In this document: piece by piece, positions 15,457 through 22,114 of the stretch
Layout: every line of letters begins with the position of its first letter
Numbering within the stretch: the first letter of the stretch is position 1
NCBI GenBank assembly: GCA_028716745.1
Contig: JAQUPE010000005.1
Span: forward strand, 1 to 49,186
Reading direction: 5' to 3'
DNA from: Minisyncoccota bacterium
GTDB lineage: Bacteria; Patescibacteriota; Minisyncoccia; UBA6257; 02-FULL-45-10c
DNA: 49,186 nucleotides
Program-made: the position numbers and the translations under genes
Notes under the pieces: model-generated
Told to the model about the DNA's origin: nothing
Seen by the model: only the letters and a program-made list of their open reading frames with translations
The model's database searches: none

Positions 15457-15601
15457 TTTTTCTTCTCTCCTTTATTTTTATCCAACAAGCCCTTCTGTTC
15501 ATAGGAATGTAGTCTTTGCATTTTCTTTTATGGAAGCTTCTGTCTTCGCAGACAGCTTGAACGCTGCATCTGTTGCATATGCAAGTTTTTTGAGCTTTCA
15601 T
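15453..15601 (-). CDS. Cys-rich mini-protein, probably frame-disrupted near its end
   Basis: The ATG at 15601 is preceded by AGGAG five bases upstream. It opens about 50 codons with six cysteines at 7, 9, 12, 18, 28 and 40 (CICNRCSVQAVC ... KC), a zinc- or cluster-binding pattern. In the raw frame it continues past the start of the 61-residue gene into an arginine-rich reading that is clearly that gene out of frame, stopping only at 15251. One extra A in the A6 run at about 15456-15461 would end it with TGA overlapping the next ATG. I therefore give the frame-corrected end. This could be a real indel, an assembly error or slippage. Confidence 0.5.
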
Positions 15602-15638
15602 TTTGGCTCCTATTGATTTGTAAATGTGAATCTGCCTT

Positions 15639-15667
15639 AATTTAACGCGGATGGAATAAAATATCAA
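15639..15667 (-). promoter_or_regulatory. Promoter of the Cys-rich/61-residue/147-residue gene group
   Basis: TTGATA (15667-15662), a 17-bp spacer and TAAATT (15644-15639) on the minus strand, with a leader of about 35 nt. Confidence 0.55.
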
Positions 15668-15692
15668 GAATAGAATATAATTAAAATAGTTG

Positions 15693-15715
15693 GGCGGGTG
15701 CCCGCCAGAGGCGGG
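15693..15715. repeat. GC-rich alternating hairpin left of tRNA-Leu
   Basis: GGCGGG-tg-CCCGCC-aga-GGCGGG. The middle arm can pair with either neighbour, giving two exclusive hairpins. Confidence 0.6.
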
Positions 15716-15731
15716 TAAAGCGAAATAGAAT

Positions 15732-15813
15732 GCTCTCGTGGCGGAATTGGCATACGCGCGTGGCTTAGGACCACGTCCCGCAAGGGTTAGAGGTTCAAAT
15801 CCTCTCGAGAGCA
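15732..15813 (+). tRNA. tRNA-Leu(UAG)
   Basis: Class II tRNA: acceptor GCTCTCG/CGAGAGC, anticodon stem around loop CTTAGGA (anticodon TAG), long variable arm CCCGCAAGGG, T arm AGAGG/CCTCT. CCA is not encoded. Confidence 0.96.
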
Positions 15814-15832
15814 CAATTTTATTTTTGGGTTT

Positions 15833-15860
15833 CACCCTACGGGTGATCACCCGTAGGGTG
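15833..15860. repeat. 28-bp perfect palindrome right of tRNA-Leu
   Basis: Two identical inverted halves meet at TGATCA. Each half is itself a small hairpin with stem CACCC/GGGTG. Confidence 0.8.
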
Positions 15861-15867
15861 GCAAGTC

Positions 15868-15887
15868 CTTGCCTACCGGCAGGCAGG
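15868..15887. repeat. REP-like 20-bp element, copy 1
   Basis: CTTGCCTACCGGCAGGCAGG forms a short hairpin (GCCT/AGGC). It matches the element at 28820-28839 in about 16 of 20 positions. Related short palindromes are scattered in Parcubacteria genomes as far as I recall. Confidence 0.5.
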
Positions 15888-15909
15888 CCACCCCGCCCAC
15901 AAAATACAC

Positions 15910-15938
15910 TTGCCATTTTGGCCTAAGTATTGTATAAC
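15910..15938 (+). promoter_or_regulatory. Promoter of the secreted-protein gene
   Basis: TTGCCA (15910-15915), a 17-bp spacer and TATAAC (15933-15938). It predicts a leader of about 50 nt carrying the SD. Confidence 0.65.
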
Positions 15939-15994
15939 AATGTTAGCTAAATTACGGCTAAAAACCGGATTTTTGAAACAAGGAGACTAACTTT

Positions 15995-16423
15995 ATGAAA
16001 AGGTTCCTGCTGTTGGCTGTGGTATTGTCTTTATCTCTTTTGTCCGTTTCGGCAAAAGAGAAAGAGATCAAAAGCATGTCGGTGCAGGGCATCGGCGAGA
16101 TGGTGGAAATTCTGAAGACCCACTGTTCCGTCATCGAAGATGGCATGCGGTCGCTGGCGGATTTGAAAAAGGGCGCCGAAAAAGCATTGGCGCTTGAAGA
16201 AACAAATGCCGAAGACAGTGACAAGCTGAACGACATTCTTGAGTACTGTGAAGCCATCGGTTCCTACTACAAGAACAAGCTGGAAGACTGCCGGGCCGAA
16301 CTCGCATTCTATGAAATGCTGAAGAACTCGGGCGAAACAGCAGTCCAATTCCAAGGAGGATTGGAAAAGAATTTGGAGATTTTCAAAAAATCCAAACTCG
16401 CTAAAGAAGCAGTGACTCCCTAA
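15995..16423 (+). CDS. Secreted helical protein, unrecognised
   Basis: 142 residues. A clear Sec signal peptide (MKRFLLLAVVLSLSLLSVSA, cleavage after residue 20) is followed by a mature protein of about 120 residues that is almost entirely helical and charged (EIKSMSVQGIGEMVEILKTHC, DLKKGAEKALALEETNAED). It has three cysteines. AAGGAG lies about nine bases before the ATG, and a consensus promoter is about 60 bases upstream. Codon use is higher in GC (GGC, CTG, GAC, ATC) than in neighbouring core genes, like the 12.4-15.6 kb island. It has its own terminator. It is probably the plus-strand member of the same acquired gene class. Confidence 0.78.
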   Translation: MKRFLLLAVVLSLSLLSVSAKEKEIKSMSVQGIGEMVEILKTHCSVIEDGMRSLADLKKGAEKALALEETNAEDSDKLNDILEYCEAIGSYYKNKLEDCRAELAFYEMLKNSGETAVQFQGGLEKNLEIFKKSKLAKEAVTP

Positions 16424-16450
16424 ATAACATAAAGCGTTTCCCAAAAATAG

Positions 16451-16490
16451 ATAACCTCCCGACCAGACCGGTCGCCGAGGTTATTTTTTA
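16451..16490 (+). terminator. Terminator of the secreted-protein gene
   Basis: ATAACCTC/GAGGTTAT (16451-16458 with 16477-16484) encloses CGACC/GGTCG. A T-rich tail follows. Confidence 0.85.
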
Positions 16491-16517
16491 TTTAATCGCA
16501 AAAATTATTCCTCTAAA

Positions 16518-16561
16518 AACCTGTATATTATAAGTTATTATTAACATATACTATACAGGTT
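16518..16561 (-). repeat. 44-bp palindromic element, copy A
   Basis: Arms begin and end AACCTGTATA/TATACAGGTT around an AT-rich loop. On the minus strand it directly follows the xerD stop (last base overlapping) and is followed by TTTTTAGAGG. Two further copies are at 30721 and 44216. In this copy the stem has two mismatches. Confidence 0.8.
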
Positions 16562-17460
16562 TATTTTCGGCGTTTGGCATGGAAGGCTTCGTGAATTTCA
16601 CGAAGCTCTTTGTTTGTTAAGTGAGTATATATTTGCGTAGTAGAAATATTGCTGTGGCCGAGAAGTTCTTGGACGGAACGCAGATCCGCGCCGTTGATTA
16701 ATAAATCGGTAGCGTATTGGTGGCGGAGCTGGTGCGGAGTGATGTGCGACGGGATGCCGGCTTTTTTGGAATAGAAATTTACCAGGCGCTGGATTGTCCG
16801 CGGAATGATTTTGCCGATAACTTTTGGCGCCTTGGCGTGCGTCAGGCTTACGAATAGCCACTCTTCAGCGTCGCCTCGCTTGTCCAAATAATTTTTAATG
16901 GATTTTTTGGCGCTGTCGGATAAAAATACCACGCGGAGCTTGTCGCCTTTTCCGCGGACCGTAATTTCGCCCCGGTCAAAATCCAAATAGCGTTTTAAAT
17001 TGCAAAGTTCCGAAACACGGAGTCCGGTGGAAAAAAATGTTTCTAAAATCGCTTTGTCGCGGAGTCCGCGGAGATCGTCGGTTTTGGGAGCGTTCAATAA
17101 TCTTTCTAGTTCGCTGTATTCAACTATTTCAATCTGGCGCCGAGTGATTTTTGGAAGCTCAATTTTATCCGGCGACATAACGTCATAGTCGTTTTTAATC
17201 AGATATTTTAAAAAGTTCCGCAAAGCAATCATATAATATGACTGTGTAATCCTTTTAATAGAGGAGTCGTTGCGTCTGGCCAAATCAATTCGGAATTTTA
17301 TGACTTTATCAACGGAAATATCTTTCGGATCTTTTATTTTTGCCGAATCAATAAAAGTTTTTAAATATCGTCCGTAATTTTCCCGTGTTTTCAGCGCGCG
17401 TCCTTTTTCTATTTCCAGATAATCCAGATATTCATCTAAAAGTTTGTTTACATCTGCCAT
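16561..17460 (-). CDS. xerD: XerC/XerD-type tyrosine recombinase
   Basis: Tyrosine recombinase, probably the one that resolves chromosome dimers at a dif-like site, or an integrase relative. The 299 residues have an N-terminal SAM-like domain (about 1-95) and a catalytic domain with all key residues: Arg148 (STGLRVSEL), Lys171 (RGKGDKLRV), His243 and Arg246 (HQLRH), His269 (LLGHSN) and Tyr278 (IYTHL). The length matches XerC/D (about 300). The ATG at 17460 is supported by an extended -10 (TGATATACT) six bases upstream and no SD. Three direct repeats lie between it and the divergent rpsO. A palindromic repeat overlaps its stop. Confidence 0.93.
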   Translation of the reverse strand: MADVNKLLDEYLDYLEIEKGRALKTRENYGRYLKTFIDSAKIKDPKDISVDKVIKFRIDLARRNDSSIKRITQSYYMIALRNFLKYLIKNDYDVMSPDKIELPKITRRQIEIVEYSELERLLNAPKTDDLRGLRDKAILETFFSTGLRVSELCNLKRYLDFDRGEITVRGKGDKLRVVFLSDSAKKSIKNYLDKRGDAEEWLFVSLTHAKAPKVIGKIIPRTIQRLVNFYSKKAGIPSHITPHQLRHQYATDLLINGADLRSVQELLGHSNISTTQIYTHLTNKELREIHEAFHAKRRK

Positions 17461-17466
17461 GAGTTA

Positions 17467-17475
17467 AGTATATCA
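17467..17475 (-). promoter_or_regulatory. Extended -10 promoter of xerD, leaderless
   Basis: TGATATACT on the minus strand (17475-17467), six bases before the ATG at 17460. Confidence 0.55.
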
Positions 17476-17500
17476 AATACTGTCGCACAATATTTGTGAT

Positions 17501-17536
17501 TTGTGAAACAATTTTGTGAAACAATGTGAAACATTG
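17501..17536. repeat. Three direct repeats of TTGTGAAACAAT type in the xerD-rpsO gap
   Basis: Units start at 17501, 17514 and about 17524. Two are exact and the third reads ATGTGAAACATT. The core TGT-GAA-ACA has dyad character, so a regulator-binding array is plausible. Confidence 0.65.
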
Positions 17537-17592
17537 CTGAAATCAGCCAAGCTATTGATTTTTAAGGCAAAGTAGTGTACTATATAAGCAAT

Positions 17593-17856
17593 ATGTTATC
17601 TACAAGACAAAAAATTAATGCAATGAAGGAAGTAAAAACCCACGAAAAAGACACGGGATCTCCCGATGTCCAGGTGGCGCTTTTGACTAAACAAATCGAG
17701 GAATTAACCTCTCACTTAAAGAAACATCGCAAAGATAATCATTCAAGGCGCGGTCTTTTGAAAATGGTAGGCAAGAGAAAAAGATTAATGGATTATTTGG
17801 TTAAACATAAACCGAAAAATTACGCCTCTTTGATAAAAAAGCTAGGACTTAAATAA
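17593..17856 (+). CDS. rpsO: 30S ribosomal protein S15
   Basis: Primary 16S rRNA-binding protein of the small subunit platform. 87 residues from MLSTRQK, with hallmark [22 protein letters not shown] and [22 protein letters not shown]. An upstream in-frame ATG at 17575 would add six residues, but TATATA at 17581-17586 looks like the -10 box, ending six bases before the ATG at 17593, so I use the latter. As in many bacteria, S15 lies just upstream of pnp, here with a NYN gene between them. Confidence 0.97.
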   Translation: MLSTRQKINAMKEVKTHEKDTGSPDVQVALLTKQIEELTSHLKKHRKDNHSRRGLLKMVGKRKRLMDYLVKHKPKNYASLIKKLGLK

Positions 17857-17881
17857 GGCGGCGGTTGTCAGTATTAGAAAT

Positions 17882-18379
17882 ATGAAATATAAGGAACAGC
17901 GTGTAGGTATTTTCGTTGACGTTCAGAATCTTTATCACTCGGCAAAAAATTTATATAAGGCCAGGGTTAACTATAAGGAATTGATGAAGTCTCTTATTTC
18001 GGAAAGGAAGCTTATCCGGGCTTTTGCGTATGTCGTTAAGAGCGATACCGCGCTCGGCGAATCTTCTTTTTTTGAAGCTTTGAAAAATTGCGGAATGGAA
18101 TTACGTTTGAAAGATTTGCAGATTTTTGCCGGTGGAACGAAGAAGGCAGATTGGGATGTAGGTATGGCTGTTGATGCCATTCGTTTGGCGGACTCTTTGG
18201 ACGCTGTTATATTGGTAACTGGCGACGGAGATTTTATTCCTCTGATAATTTATTTACAGCAGATGGGTAAAAGCGTGGAGGTGGCAGCTTTTGGAAAAAG
18301 CGCTTCCGGAAAAATGAAAGAGTTGGCGGACGAGTTCATAGATTTGGACGAAGTGCCAAAAATGATATTAAAAAAATAA
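17882..18379 (+). CDS. NYN-domain (LabA/DUF88-like) protein, putative RNase
   Basis: 165 residues of the NYN superfamily, PIN-like folds predicted to cut RNA with metal ions. The acidic residues are in place: Asp13 and Asn16 in GIFVDVQNLYHS, Asp at about 95-97 in KADWDVGMAVDA, and VTGDGDFIPLI near 115-125. The family is full length in one domain. It starts 25 nt after rpsO and precedes pnp, so the context is RNA metabolism; co-transcription with rpsO is likely. No SD is evident. Confidence 0.87.
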   Translation: MKYKEQRVGIFVDVQNLYHSAKNLYKARVNYKELMKSLISERKLIRAFAYVVKSDTALGESSFFEALKNCGMELRLKDLQIFAGGTKKADWDVGMAVDAIRLADSLDAVILVTGDGDFIPLIIYLQQMGKSVEVAAFGKSASGKMKELADEFIDLDEVPKMILKK

Positions 18380-18545
18380 TCTCGATTCCCCCGAAGGGTT
18401 CGAGTCGGCCGGAAGGCTGATAATAAGCAAGCTTTCGTGAAAAGACGGACGGCAGAGGCGGATTGTTACAATTTCATAAAAAATTTGTGGAATTATAAGA
18501 ATCTACCACTGTCCTAAAGACTATAAGCGGAAGCAAAAATAGAAT
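18380..18545 (+). promoter_or_regulatory. Structured intergenic leader upstream of pnp
   Basis: 166 nt with several potential hairpins: CTCGA/TCGAG (about 18381-18404), CGGCC-GGAA-GGCTG with a GNRA-type loop (about 18406-18419) and CTTT/AAAG. TATAAG boxes follow at about 18496 and 18523. The pnp leaders of other bacteria are autoregulated through an RNase III-cut hairpin, so a similar role is possible. Confidence 0.4.
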
Positions 18546-20660
18546 ATGGATTTAGGTCGCAAAAAATTTACCACTGAGTTCGCGGGCCGCGAGCTTTCTT
18601 TGGAGTTTTCCAAAATCGGCGAGCAAGCCGACATGGCTGTAATGGCCAAGTATGGAGAAACTATAGTTTTGGCCACGATTGTGATGGGAAGAAAAGATAA
18701 AGAAGGAATTGATTATTTCCCGCTCACGATAAATTACGAAGAAAAATTTTATGCTGCAGGAAAAATTCTTGGCAGCCGTTTTATGCGCCGCGAGGGAAAG
18801 TCGTCCGATGAGGCGATTTTGTCCGGACGCTTAATCGACAGGACCATGCGCCCGCTTTTTAATCAGGCGATGCGCAGAGATGTTCAGGTAGTTACAACAG
18901 TTTTGTCTATAGACGAAGAAAATGACCCAGATTTTGTGGCTCTTATGGCCGCATCGGTTGCAACAGCATGTTCGCAGGTTCCGTGGAACGGCCCAGTGGC
19001 CGGACTTAAGATCGCCAAAATAAAAGGAGGCGATATTTTGATGAATCCGAAAATGAGTGAACTCAAAGATAAAGAATTGGAATTTGATTCGTTCGTTTCC
19101 GGACGTAAAGATCAGATAAACATGATTGAGCTCGGCGGCTTGGATGCGCAGGAAAAAGATATCGTGAAAGCTTTTGACGATGCGCAAAAAGAAATAAACA
19201 AACTCATCGCTTTTGAGGAAAAAATAATGAAAGAGATGGGCAAGCCGAAAGCTGAAGTGAAGCTGGTTGAGCCGAACAAAGAGCTTGGAGAAAAAATCTC
19301 TGCGTTTTTGGACGGTAAGCTGGAAAAAGAAATGTATAACCCAGATAAAGTTGAAAGAGCGCTCGGGTTGGCAAAATTAAAAGAAGAATTAAAGAAGAAA
19401 TTAGCCGAAGACGGCGTTGATGAAAAAGAATGGCATGCCGCGGAAATATTTTTCGACAAATGTCTTGATGATTTGGTTCATAAAAAGATTTTGGAACAAG
19501 AGGCTCGTCCTGATGGAAGAAAATTGGACGAAGTCCGTGACTTGCACGCTGAAGTAAAATTATTTGAGCGCATTCACGGCTCGGCTTTATTTGTTCGCGG
19601 CAATACTCAGTCGTTAGCCATGACGACAATCGCTCCTCCGGGATCGGAGCAGCTGGTTGAAACAATGGAAAATTCCGGAAAAAAGAGATTCTTGCTTCAC
19701 TATAACTTCCCGCCGTTTTCAGTCGGAGAAGTTGGAGCGTTTAGGGGTCCGGGCAGAAGAGATATCGGACATGGAGCATTAGCTGAAAAAGCCTTGAAGG
19801 GCATGATTCCGTCAGCCGATGAATTTCCTTATGTTATTCGTTTAGTTTCCGAAATTTTATCTTCCAATGGTTCGTCTTCGATGGCTACGGTTTGCGCCGG
19901 ATGCTTGTCTTTGATGGATGCCGGCGTGCCGATTAAAAAGCACGTTGCCGGAATCGCGATGGGTTTGATCATGGACGAAAAAGGAAAAGAAATTAAAATT
20001 TTAACCGATATCCAAGGTCCGGAAGACCATTTCGGCGATATGGATTTTAAAATTGCCGGAACAAAAGACGGAGTTAATGCCATGCAGATGGACGTCAAAG
20101 TTTTCGGAGTGGAAGTTGCTGTTTTAGAAAAAGTTATTGCTCAGGCCCGCAAAGCCCATGCGCACATTATTGGTGTTATGGAAAAAGCTTTGCCAGAAGC
20201 GCGCAAGGAAGTTTCTAAATACGCGCCTGTAGTCTTGGTGCTGAATATTGATCCCGAAAAGATCGGGGAAGTTATCGGCCCAGGGGGAAAAGTTATCAAT
20301 GGAATTATCGCTTCTACCGGAGCTATTACTATTGATATAGAACAGACCGGAAAAGTTTCCATTGCCGGAGCCTCCAAAGAAATCGCTCAAGCTGCTTATG
20401 ATCAGGTAAAAGGAATAGTGACGGAAATAGAAATCGGCCAAATTGTTGAAGGGCCGATAGTAAGAATTTTAGACTTTGGAGCAATTGTTGAATTTGCTCC
20501 TGGTAAAGATGGCATGATCCACGTTTCCGAACTTAAAGAAGGATTTGTTAAGAAAGTTGAAGATGTGGTCAAGCTTGGAGACATCGTTAAGGCTAAAGTT
20601 ATCAAGGCTGAAAACGGGAAAATCGGATTGTCTCTGAAGGCCATGAAAAACGGAGCATAA
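18546..20660 (+). CDS. pnp: Polyribonucleotide nucleotidyltransferase (PNPase)
   Basis: Phosphorolytic 3'-5' exoribonuclease, usually trimeric. The 704 residues contain the first RNase PH domain (about 10-210, with GRKDKEGIDYFPLTINYEEKFYAAGKI), a helical linker, and the second RNase PH domain (about 310-540, with FPPFSVGEVG, SSNGSSSMATVCAGCLSLMDAGVP and DIQGPEDHFGDMDFKIAGT). A KH domain (about 555-615, IGEVIGPGGKVINGI) and a C-terminal S1 domain (about 625-700, VEGPIVRILDFGAIVEFAPGKDGMIHVSEL) follow. It is full length with all domains intact. The ATG at 18546 follows a 166-nt structured gap. Confidence 0.98.
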   Translation: MDLGRKKFTTEFAGRELSLEFSKIGEQADMAVMAKYGETIVLATIVMGRKDKEGIDYFPLTINYEEKFYAAGKILGSRFMRREGKSSDEAILSGRLIDRTMRPLFNQAMRRDVQVVTTVLSIDEENDPDFVALMAASVATACSQVPWNGPVAGLKIAKIKGGDILMNPKMSELKDKELEFDSFVSGRKDQINMIELGGLDAQEKDIVKAFDDAQKEINKLIAFEEKIMKEMGKPKAEVKLVEPNKELGEKISAFLDGKLEKEMYNPDKVERALGLAKLKEELKKKLAEDGVDEKEWHAAEIFFDKCLDDLVHKKILEQEARPDGRKLDEVRDLHAEVKLFERIHGSALFVRGNTQSLAMTTIAPPGSEQLVETMENSGKKRFLLHYNFPPFSVGEVGAFRGPGRRDIGHGALAEKALKGMIPSADEFPYVIRLVSEILSSNGSSSMATVCAGCLSLMDAGVPIKKHVAGIAMGLIMDEKGKEIKILTDIQGPEDHFGDMDFKIAGTKDGVNAMQMDVKVFGVEVAVLEKVIAQARKAHAHIIGVMEKALPEARKEVSKYAPVVLVLNIDPEKIGEVIGPGGKVINGIIASTGAITIDIEQTGKVSIAGASKEIAQAAYDQVKGIVTEIEIGQIVEGPIVRILDFGAIVEFAPGKDGMIHVSELKEGFVKKVEDVVKLGDIVKAKVIKAENGKIGLSLKAMKNGA

Positions 20661-20678
20661 AATTAAGTGAGGCTTTAG

Positions 20679-20711
20679 AAATAGCTCAGACAAGTTCTGG
20701 GCTATTTTTAT
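20679..20711 (+). terminator. Terminator of pnp
   Basis: A 12-bp stem (20679-20690 with 20696-20707, one G-T pair) with loop CAAGT, followed by T-rich sequence. Confidence 0.85.
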
Positions 20712-20774
20712 TTATGCGGATTATCCACATAATTTGATGTGTCATCGTAGATTATGGGTGTATAATAAAATCAT

Positions 20775-21878
20775 ATGGAAAACATTAACCCACAAAATTG
20801 GCCGACTCCGAATAATCAAAATAATAATGGCGACAATCGGCCGTTGCCTCCTCCGCCTCCTCCGCCGGAAATTACTTTGCGGACCATGCAGTCGGATATA
20901 GAAACAATGAAAAAGAGCGGCGGCGAATCGCCGGTTGCCCAGCCTTTTAATCCCACGGCAAGCGCATCTGCGCCTCAGCAAAAATCCACGATTGAATTAA
21001 GCGCCTTATCAAAAGAAGACGCCAGCCAGGCTGTGCCGGCTGTTGTGACCGAAGAATTGGAAGCACCAAAGAAAAAAGGAAATATTATTAAATTAGCTTT
21101 AATATTGGTTGTTTTAATCGGTATTGGAGCGCTCGGTTATTTTGTAGTTTATCCGATAGTAGGCCCGATGCTTTTTCCTAAAACCCAAGCGCCAATAGTG
21201 GTTAATAATCCTCCGGTGGTAAATCCGCCAATTACCGAACAAGTTCCGGCGACTGAACAGCCGGCAACAACTTCTCCAATTACCGAACAGCTTCCGGTTC
21301 TTCCGGTTATTAAGCCGCACCAAACCCTTTTTACTGTAGAGCCTGATGCAAAAAAGAATGTTGAATTAATAACAGTAACTTTGGCGTCTATTAAAAGCGC
21401 TCTAACTTCTGAATCAGCTATTAAGCTAACTGCGACAACTGGTTTAAAGGAAATGATTGTTTTTGGTCCGAATGGCCAGATAAATTTTAGCGAAACACTT
21501 CCTTTGTTTTTAACAGAATTTGCTTCTACTACCTTGAGCCAGTATTTTCTTGAGGACTTTACCACTTTTCTTTATTATGACAAAAGCGGCGTTTGGCCGG
21601 GAATTGTCGCTAAGGTGAAAGACAGCGCGAATGTTGCAAATGCCAAAACGGAAATTGCAAAATTGGAAACATCCGCGGCTTTATCTTCCTTCTATCTTAC
21701 AGCGCCAGGTACAGCAGACGTAGCTGGATTCAAAGACGGAGCCACAGGAGCTAGATATCTTAAATATTCCGCGACAGGAGCTTCTCTTAATTACAATTGG
21801 GTAAAAACCAATGTTTTGGTAATAAGCACCTCCTATAACGGTTTTAAGGCTGCTTTGACGAAGCTGGGGACTCAATAA
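20775..21878 (+). CDS. Membrane-anchored extracytoplasmic protein, Patescibacteria type
   Basis: 367 residues. The cytoplasmic N-terminus is Pro/Asn-rich (RPLPPPPPPPE near 22-32). One transmembrane helix at about 105-127 (IIKLALILVVLIGIGALGYFVVYPI) follows, then a Pro/Thr-rich spacer with repeated ITEQ motifs and an external alpha/beta domain (about 190-367, ending ISTSYNGFKAAL). I recall similar proteins across Parcubacteria, but none with a known function. A TATAAT ends eight bases before the ATG at 20775, and there is no SD. A private terminator follows. Confidence 0.8.
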   Translation: MENINPQNWPTPNNQNNNGDNRPLPPPPPPPEITLRTMQSDIETMKKSGGESPVAQPFNPTASASAPQQKSTIELSALSKEDASQAVPAVVTEELEAPKKKGNIIKLALILVVLIGIGALGYFVVYPIVGPMLFPKTQAPIVVNNPPVVNPPITEQVPATEQPATTSPITEQLPVLPVIKPHQTLFTVEPDAKKNVELITVTLASIKSALTSESAIKLTATTGLKEMIVFGPNGQINFSETLPLFLTEFASTTLSQYFLEDFTTFLYYDKSGVWPGIVAKVKDSANVANAKTEIAKLETSAALSSFYLTAPGTADVAGFKDGATGARYLKYSATGASLNYNWVKTNVLVISTSYNGFKAALTKLGTQ

Positions 21879-21889
21879 AGTGTTTTGTT

Positions 21890-21918
21890 AAAAAATACCC
21901 CCGCTTGGGGGTATTTTT
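21890..21918. terminator. Terminator after the membrane-anchored protein gene
   Basis: Stem AAAAAATACCCCC/GGGGGTATTTTTT (21890-21902 with 21907-21919) and loop GCTT. Confidence 0.88.
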
Positions 21919-21982
21919 TTGTGACGGCTTGTATTGATGGCGGGTTTTATAGTAGGATTTACAAATAATAAAGTTTATATGA

Positions 21983-22114
21983 ATCCCACACATAATAAAG
22001 ACTATGTTTTGGGATAAGTGCATAATATAATTAAATCAATTAATAGGTCGTTGAGTAAAAATTTATAACAAAGAATAAAAAGCCGCGCCTTTGAATCTTT
22101 GTTATGTGTGGGAT
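21983..22114 (+). promoter_or_regulatory. Inverted-repeat region covering the tig start codon
   Basis: A perfect 13-bp inverted repeat (21983-21995 with 22102-22114) brackets 132 bp. A second 10-bp stem (22065-22074 with 22096-22105) competes for the same bases. Both involve the tig initiation site. A TATAAT lies at 22026-22031. Confidence 0.5.

Noticed and set aside
15251-15916. 221-codon open frame on the minus strand
   Set aside because: It runs through the tRNA-Leu region, palindromes and two real small genes out of frame. Only the piece from the ATG at 15601, with its SD, looks coded.
16031-16444. Minus-strand open frame of 137 codons opposite the secreted protein
   Set aside because: The plus-strand gene has promoter, SD and a clean signal peptide; the opposite frame has no support.
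17501-17536. CRISPR-like array
   Set aside because: Repeats are 12 bp with spacing of 10-13 bp and no spacers; no cas genes are in the window.
18380-18545. SRP, 6S or RNase P RNA upstream of pnp
   Set aside because: None of the conserved core sequences of these RNAs could be found; only generic hairpins.
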